From contig NZ_JAFBCK010000001.1 in assembly GCF_016907695.1 (NCBI RefSeq), positions 5,010,001-5,074,000 of the forward strand: 64,000 nt of DNA. The letters are read 5' to 3'. Each line of letters starts with the position of its first letter. Positions within the stretch are counted from its first letter, which is position 1. The position numbers and the translations under genes are program-made. The notes beneath the pieces are model-generated. The model searched no databases, had not been told where the DNA came from, and saw only the letters and a program-made list of their open reading frames with translations. Origin of the DNA: Actinokineospora baliensis (GTDB lineage: Bacteria > Actinomycetota > Actinomycetes > Mycobacteriales > Pseudonocardiaceae). Of the stretch, positions 59,579-64,000 are shown one piece after another.

Positions 59579-60628
59579 ATGGTCGACACCTCCCCGCGCC
59601 CCGCCCGGCCGTTCTCCCGCAGGCTCTTCCTGAGCGGCTCGGCAGCGGGCGCGCTGACCCTGGGCCTCACCGCCTGCGGATCCAGCGAAACCCCCACCCC
59701 CGCCCCGGCTCCCACCAGCGGCGCCGCGGTCGGCGGGTTCCCGCTGACCATCGAGGGCGCCGAGGGCAAGACCGTCATCCCCAGCCAGCCCAGCCGGGTG
59801 CTCACCGTCGGCTTCATGCGCGACGTCGACGAGGCCGTCTCGCTCGGCGTCGTCCCCATCGCCATCACCCCGCAGACCAACTTCGACTCCGGCCTGGCGC
59901 CCTGGGTCGAGGCCAAGCTGGGCGGGGCCGCGAAGCCGCAGCAGATCGAGGTCGAGGACAACCTGCCGTTCGAGAAGATCACCGAGCTCGCTCCCGACCT
60001 GATCCTGGCCACCGACAGCTACACCCTCGCCGACGACTTCGCCAACCTCACGGCGATCGCCCCCACCCTGTCCTACCAGGACGACGTGGCCGAGGACACC
60101 TGGCAGACCAGGGCCAAGCGCATCGGCGCCGCCCTGGGCAAGGCCGACGCCGCCGGGAAGGCCGTCGCCGACGTCGAGTCGAAGATCGCCGCGGCCAAGG
60201 ACGGCAACAAGGCCACCCTCGACGGCAAGACCTTCACCTTCAGCCTGCTCAACGCCGAGGGCCAGCTCGCCACCGTCATCCTGCCGACCGACGCCTCCGC
60301 CCAGTTCCTGTCCCAGCTCGGCCTCAAGCTCTCCGACCAGGTCACCAGCCTGCCGCAGGCCGGTCCCGCTGGCCGCGCGGTGGTCGCCCAGGAGAACACC
60401 AAGCTGCTCGACGCCGACGTCGTGCTGTTCTCCTTCCGCAGCGAGGACGAGCGCAAGCAGGTCGAGGGCGACCGGCTGTTCCAGGCCCTGCCCGCGGTCA
60501 AGCGTGGCGCCTACGTCGCACTGGAGGTCGGCGAGGCGCTGTCGCTGGCGTTCCCGTCCACCCTGAGCATCCCGTTCGCGCTCGAGAAGATCGTGCCCAA
60601 GGTCGTCGCCGCAGCGGCCAAGGCCTGA
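59579..60628 (+). CDS. Siderophore-binding lipoprotein (FecB/FepB family)
   Basis: 349 aa from ATG 59579; ATG 59546 forms an ATGA overlap with the NRPS stop and would add 11 residues. The N-terminus has a twin-arginine-like SRRLFLSG, a hydrophobic stretch and the lipobox LTACG, so it is a Tat- or Sec-exported lipoprotein. The mature part is a class III periplasmic-binding fold (PSRVLTVGFMRDVDEAVSLG, ELAPDLILATDSYTLAD, SIPFALEKIVPKV). It should capture the ferri-siderophore and hand it to the FecCD permeases downstream. Confidence 0.93.
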   Translation: MVDTSPRPARPFSRRLFLSGSAAGALTLGLTACGSSETPTPAPAPTSGAAVGGFPLTIEGAEGKTVIPSQPSRVLTVGFMRDVDEAVSLGVVPIAITPQTNFDSGLAPWVEAKLGGAAKPQQIEVEDNLPFEKITELAPDLILATDSYTLADDFANLTAIAPTLSYQDDVAEDTWQTRAKRIGAALGKADAAGKAVADVESKIAAAKDGNKATLDGKTFTFSLLNAEGQLATVILPTDASAQFLSQLGLKLSDQVTSLPQAGPAGRAVVAQENTKLLDADVVLFSFRSEDERKQVEGDRLFQALPAVKRGAYVALEVGEALSLAFPSTLSIPFALEKIVPKVVAAAAKA

Positions 60629-60659
60629 CCGGCGCCGACGTCCTAAGAGGAGCAACACG

Positions 60660-61574
60660 ATGACGCTGGCCCACACGATCCAGGGTGAAGGACCCGTAGT
60701 CGACAGGATCGCGGCTGACCGCGACGGGCTAAGAGCGAAGCTGGTCGAGCACGGCGCACTACTGCTGCGCGGCTTCGAGATCGGCGGCGCAGACGGCCTC
60801 GCTGACGCGGTGCGTGCGTTCTCAGGGGAACCGCTCACCTACACCGAGCAGTCCTCTCCGCGCGACGTGATCAAGGGAAAGGTCTACACATCGACCTCTT
60901 ACCCCGCGCAGGCCGAGATCCCCCTACACACCGAGATGTCCTACCAAGCGGTCTGGCCGCTGACGCTGTTCTTCCACTGCGTCGAACCGCCTCTTACCGA
61001 GGGTGCCACACCGCTTGCCTCTATCCGCGAGGTCTACGAGCGCATAGACCCGGATGTGCGGGCCGAGTTCGAGCAGCGCCGTTGGATGGTGGTGCGCAAC
61101 TACGGCGAAGACGTCGGCCTACGCTGGTGGACCGCGTTCGGCACGGAGGACCGCGCGCAGGTCGAGAAGCAGTGCGCTGCGGGTGGGCTCACCGCCGAGT
61201 GGGTGGGGTCCGACGGCCTACGCACTAGAGCGGTGCGCGACGCGGTCCACCACCACCCCGTCACGGGGCTGCCGGTGTGGTTCAACCACATCGTCATCTT
61301 CCATGAGAGCAGCCTGCCCGCCGAGGTCCGCGAAGGCATCGCCGAGATCTATGGGCCTGACGGGTTCCCCAACAACTCGTACTACGGCGACGGCAGCGTC
61401 ATCCCCGACGACGTAGTGGCCCACCTGCGCCAGTGCTACCGGGCCGCGTCGACCCGGTTCGACTACCAGCGCGACGATCTGTTGGTAGTGGACAACATGT
61501 CAGCCGCGCACGGGCGGGAGCCGTTCACCGGTCCGCGCAAGATCGCTGTAGCCATGGCGGAATCGTCCGCGTGA
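60660..61574 (+). CDS. TauD/TfdA-family (SyrP-like) Fe(II)/2-oxoglutarate dioxygenase
   Basis: 304 aa from ATG 60660, preceded by AAGAGGAG. Metal-binding motif IPLHTEMSY (HxE form, as in SyrP) and distal His in SAAHGREPF, followed by R for 2-oxoglutarate in GPRKIAVAM. The block GKVYTSTSYPAQ is typical of the SyrP subgroup, which beta-hydroxylates an amino acid tethered to a carrier protein (Asp in syringomycin). In this operon it may make a beta-hydroxy-Asn/Asp or hydroxylate one of the unassigned residues, providing an iron ligand. Which residue is hydroxylated cannot be told from sequence. Confidence 0.88.
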   Translation: MTLAHTIQGEGPVVDRIAADRDGLRAKLVEHGALLLRGFEIGGADGLADAVRAFSGEPLTYTEQSSPRDVIKGKVYTSTSYPAQAEIPLHTEMSYQAVWPLTLFFHCVEPPLTEGATPLASIREVYERIDPDVRAEFEQRRWMVVRNYGEDVGLRWWTAFGTEDRAQVEKQCAAGGLTAEWVGSDGLRTRAVRDAVHHHPVTGLPVWFNHIVIFHESSLPAEVREGIAEIYGPDGFPNNSYYGDGSVIPDDVVAHLRQCYRAASTRFDYQRDDLLVVDNMSAAHGREPFTGPRKIAVAMAESSA

Positions 61575-61629
61575 AGGGGAGTTGCTAGCCTTGCCCGGTA
61601 ACACCGCGCAGAGCGACGAGGGGCCACTT

Positions 61630-62643
61630 GTGCAAGAAAGGCGTCCTCGCAGCGTAAGTGTGCGCCTCTTAGGGTTGATCGGTGCTCTTGTTGCGCTCGC
61701 GGCGGTGTGTGTGTTGAGCATGGTCGTCGGGGCCGAGAACATCGACGTGGGAACCGCGTGGCGCCTACTGTGGCACGACGACGGCAGCGAGATCGCCTAC
61801 ATCGTCCGCGAGTTGCGGTTCCCACGCACAGTCATCGGCCTGTTCGTCGGTGTCGCCCTCGGTCTCGCCGGCGCTCTCATGCAGGCGCTGACGCGGAACC
61901 CGTTGGCCGACCCCGGCCTGCTCGGCGTGGAGATCGGTGCCTCTACCGCGGTGGTGGTCGCGATCTCCGTCTTCGGCATCACCGCGCCCAGCGGCTACGT
62001 GTGGTTCGCGCTGCTGGGCGCGGCGGCCGCCTCCATCGCCGTCTACGCACTAGGCGCCGCGGGCCGCGCCGCCACCCCGGACCGCATGGTCCTCGCCGGG
62101 GCGGCCCTCACCGCGGCCCTCAACGCCATCGTCGGCATCATCCTGGTGGTCGACGCCGCGACCTTCGACCGGTTCCGTTTCTGGGTCATCGGCTCCCTCG
62201 CGGGCCGCGGCGTGGACGTGTTCCTGGAGGTCGCCCCGTTCATCGGAGCGGGCGTACTGGTCGCCCTCTGCCTCGGCCGCCCCCTCAACGCCCTCGCGCT
62301 AGGCGACGAAACCGGCCAAGCCCTCGGCGTCCGCGTCAACCAAGTCCGCCTCACCGGCGCGATAGCCGTAACCCTCCTGTGCGGCGCAGCCACAGCCGCC
62401 ATCGGCCCTGTTGTGTTCGTCGGCCTAGCGGTCCCACACATCGCCCGGCTCATCACCGGCCCCGACCACCGCTGGGTCCTGCCCTATGCGGCAGTCCTCG
62501 CAGGCATCCTCCTGGTCGGCTCTGACGTCCTAGGCAGAGTGCTTGGCGCCCCAGGCGAACTACAAGTAGGAATCGTCACCGCGTTGTTGGGAGCTCCTGT
62601 CTTCATCGCCCTAGCCCGTCGCCGCCGAATGGCCCACCTATGA
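61630..62643 (+). CDS. FecCD-family siderophore ABC permease 1
   Basis: 337 aa from GTG 61630, which has GAGGGG six bases upstream; TTG 61591 or 61582 would lengthen the N-terminus. About ten transmembrane helices; family motifs RELRFPRTVIGLFVGVALG, GALMQALTRNPLADPGLLGV, a segment GSLAGR, and GPVVFVGLAVPHIARLITG (the EAA-like ATPase contact) are clear. It forms a heterodimer with the next gene to import the ferri-siderophore. One TTA codon at 61669. Coupled to the next gene by ATGA. Confidence 0.93.
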   Translation: MQERRPRSVSVRLLGLIGALVALAAVCVLSMVVGAENIDVGTAWRLLWHDDGSEIAYIVRELRFPRTVIGLFVGVALGLAGALMQALTRNPLADPGLLGVEIGASTAVVVAISVFGITAPSGYVWFALLGAAAASIAVYALGAAGRAATPDRMVLAGAALTAALNAIVGIILVVDAATFDRFRFWVIGSLAGRGVDVFLEVAPFIGAGVLVALCLGRPLNALALGDETGQALGVRVNQVRLTGAIAVTLLCGAATAAIGPVVFVGLAVPHIARLITGPDHRWVLPYAAVLAGILLVGSDVLGRVLGAPGELQVGIVTALLGAPVFIALARRRRMAHL

Positions 62644-63671
62644 ACGCCCTCGTGATGCGAGTGGGCCCGTTGTCGGTGCGGCTGCACCGTCGGCCGCTGC
62701 TCGTTGGTGCTGTCCTGTTTGTGGCGTTGGTGGTCGCGGCTGCCCTGAGCCTCACCACCGGCGACTACCCGGCGACCGTGTCCGACATCCTGCGGACCCT
62801 GTTCGGCCAAGGCCCCCCTGGCCTGGAACTCGTGCTGAACCGCTTCCGCCTGCCCCGACTCCTCGTCGCCATCGGCGTAGGTGCCGCGCTGGGCGCCGCA
62901 GGTGCGATCTTCCAGAGCGTGTCCCGCAACCCCCTGGGCAGCCCCGACGTCATCGGCTTCACCACCGGGTCCGCCACTGGCGCCATCCTCGTCCTCCTGA
63001 TCTACCGCGACGCCCAGATCAGCGTCGCCGCAGGCGCTGTCGTCGGCGGCCTGGTCTCCGCGGTCGCCGTCTACCTCCTCGCCTACCGCCGAGGCGTCCA
63101 AGGCTTCCGCCTGGTCCTGGTAGGCATCGGCATCAGCTCAATCCTCGCCGCCGTCAACTCGTACATGCTCAGCCGCGCCTCCATCCAGGAAGCCCGCCTG
63201 GCCCAACTGTGGCAACTAGGCAGCCTCAACGGCCGCACCTGGCAACAGGTCACCCCCCTCTGGACCTCTCTAGCCGTACTGCTCCCCCTGACCCTGCTCC
63301 TCTCCCGCCGCATGCCCATCCTCGCCATGGGCGACCCCACCGCGGCCGCCTTAGGCATCCCCCCAGAACGAACCCGCCTATCCCTAATCCTCACCGGCGT
63401 AGCCCTAACCGCCGTAGCCACCGCAGCGGCAGGCCCCATCAGCTTCATAGCCCTAGCCGCCCCCCAAATCGCGGCCCGCCTAACCCGCTCCCCAACCCCC
63501 GGCATCCTCCCCGCCACCCTCACCGGCGCCGTGCTGCTGGTAACAGCAGACCTAGCAGCCCAACGCTTGATCCCCTCCCTCCAACTCCCCGTAGGCCTAA
63601 CCACCGGCGCCACCGGCGGCGCCTACCTCATCTGGCTCCTGGCCACACAGCTGCGCAAGTCCTCTACTTAA
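62640..63671 (+). CDS. FecCD-family siderophore ABC permease 2
   Basis: 343 aa from ATG 62640. The same family as its neighbour: NRFRLPRLLVAIGVGAALG, GAIFQSVSRNPLGSPDVIG, WQLGSLNGRTW and GPISFIALAAPQIAARLTR. About ten helices. One TTA codon at 63351. No ATPase gene follows; the convergent pentapeptide gene overlaps its 3' end by eight bases, so the operon ends here. Confidence 0.93.
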   Translation: MNALVMRVGPLSVRLHRRPLLVGAVLFVALVVAAALSLTTGDYPATVSDILRTLFGQGPPGLELVLNRFRLPRLLVAIGVGAALGAAGAIFQSVSRNPLGSPDVIGFTTGSATGAILVLLIYRDAQISVAAGAVVGGLVSAVAVYLLAYRRGVQGFRLVLVGIGISSILAAVNSYMLSRASIQEARLAQLWQLGSLNGRTWQQVTPLWTSLAVLLPLTLLLSRRMPILAMGDPTAAALGIPPERTRLSLILTGVALTAVATAAAGPISFIALAAPQIAARLTRSPTPGILPATLTGAVLLVTADLAAQRLIPSLQLPVGLTTGATGGAYLIWLLATQLRKSST

Positions 63672-64000
63672 AGGGATCTTCATCTGGCGACGGAGTCAGG
63701 AGCGGCGCCACCTGTGGTGGCACACCTTGGGCGAAGCGGGTTTCCTCGAACTTGATCAGGGGCATTATCGGGCCAAGGCGAAATCTATCCGGCAATCCCA
63801 ACTTGGCAGGCCACGGGTCGTCAGAGAAGCGAGAATTATCAAAGTTTACTCGGCCAGCGAACGAGGCCTTCGTGAAGTCAACTACGCCCGACCAGCCTTT
63901 ACCCGTGAACCGTACTTGCTGAAAGTTCGCCTCGCGACAGAAGTTGGCACTTCTGAACGAAACTTTCCCCCCGAACCTGGTCGCGTCAAACCATGCCATT
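63664..64000 (-). CDS. Pentapeptide-repeat protein (5' partial)
   Basis: Minus-strand frame running off the right edge; 111 or more codons are visible. The N-terminal visible part has pentapeptide units of the F-rich type (FDATRFGGKVSFRSANF, VDFTKASFAGRVNFDNSRF). The C-terminal tail (QGVPPQVAPLLTPSPDED) is Pro-rich and leads to the TAG at 63664-63666. Composition is lower in GC than the siderophore genes. Many actinomycete pentapeptide proteins of this kind are N-terminally anchored; that part would lie outside the window. Confidence 0.7.
   Translation of the reverse strand, partial: MAWFDATRFGGKVSFRSANFCREANFQQVRFTGKGWSGVVDFTKASFAGRVNFDNSRFSDDPWPAKLGLPDRFRLGPIMPLIKFEETRFAQGVPPQVAPLLTPSPDEDPFK

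Noticed and set aside
1..64000. tRNA, rRNA, CRISPR, insertion sequences, attachment sites
   Set aside because: Looked for and not seen; no transposase or integrase motifs, and no regular spaced repeat arrays.

Overview
This is about 64 kb of very GC-rich, densely coding DNA (frequent GTG/TTG starts, ATGA/GTGA stop-start overlaps). Gene families point to a filamentous actinomycete, most likely Pseudonocardiales: a SARP-type AfsR regulator, an IdeR/DmdR-type iron box, a kdp operon with an extra small peptide gene, and several TTA leucine codons. The lineage is an inference from content. I saw no rRNA, tRNA, CRISPR array or transposase.

0-11 kb: a compact operon of a VWA/zinc-ribbon protein (cut by the window start), a four-helix membrane protein, a solute-binding-like lipoprotein and a Trypco1-type protein, which resembles parts of VWA-centred conflict systems. 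Then secreted enzymes (SGNH hydrolase, S1 protease, M28 peptidase), an EF-hand protein, a broken caspase-like gene on the minus strand, and a membrane-anchored pentapeptide-repeat protein.

11-19 kb (minus strand): small peptide-kdpF-kdpA-kdpB-kdpC-kdpD followed by a corA-like gene where kdpE would be expected. A perfect 12-bp hairpin separates kdpC from kdpD, and 25-bp direct repeats lie upstream of the operon.

19.6-24 kb: an accessory block of apparently lower GC: a PD-(D/E)XK nuclease-like protein, a divergent AlbA_2 (Schlafen-type) protein, an unknown ORF, and an overlapping NucA/NucB nuclease-DUF6461 pair that looks like a toxin/immunity couple. 24-29.7 kb: an AfsR/SARP regulator, a secreted repeat protein, and a divergent BlaI/M56 regulatory pair.

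29.7-63.7 kb: one tightly packed, iron-box-controlled siderophore operon. It encodes MbtH, salicylate synthase, a salicylate-AMP ligase and four NRPSs with seven amino-acid modules: carrier-Cy-A-T; C-A-T-E; (C-A-T-E)(C-A-T)(C-A-T)(C-A-T-E); C-A-T-TE. It also encodes a siderophore-binding lipoprotein, a TauD/SyrP-like dioxygenase and two FecCD permeases. Specificity codes read by eye suggest salicyl-thiazoline (Cys), D-Asn, D-Thr, X, X, D-N-hydroxyornithine, X. The three X domains share a code I cannot assign. One epimerization domain carries an internal tandem duplication, and eight TTA codons sit only in the distal part. An importer ATPase, an ornithine N-hydroxylase and an exporter are not in the window. 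A convergent pentapeptide-repeat gene runs off the right end.
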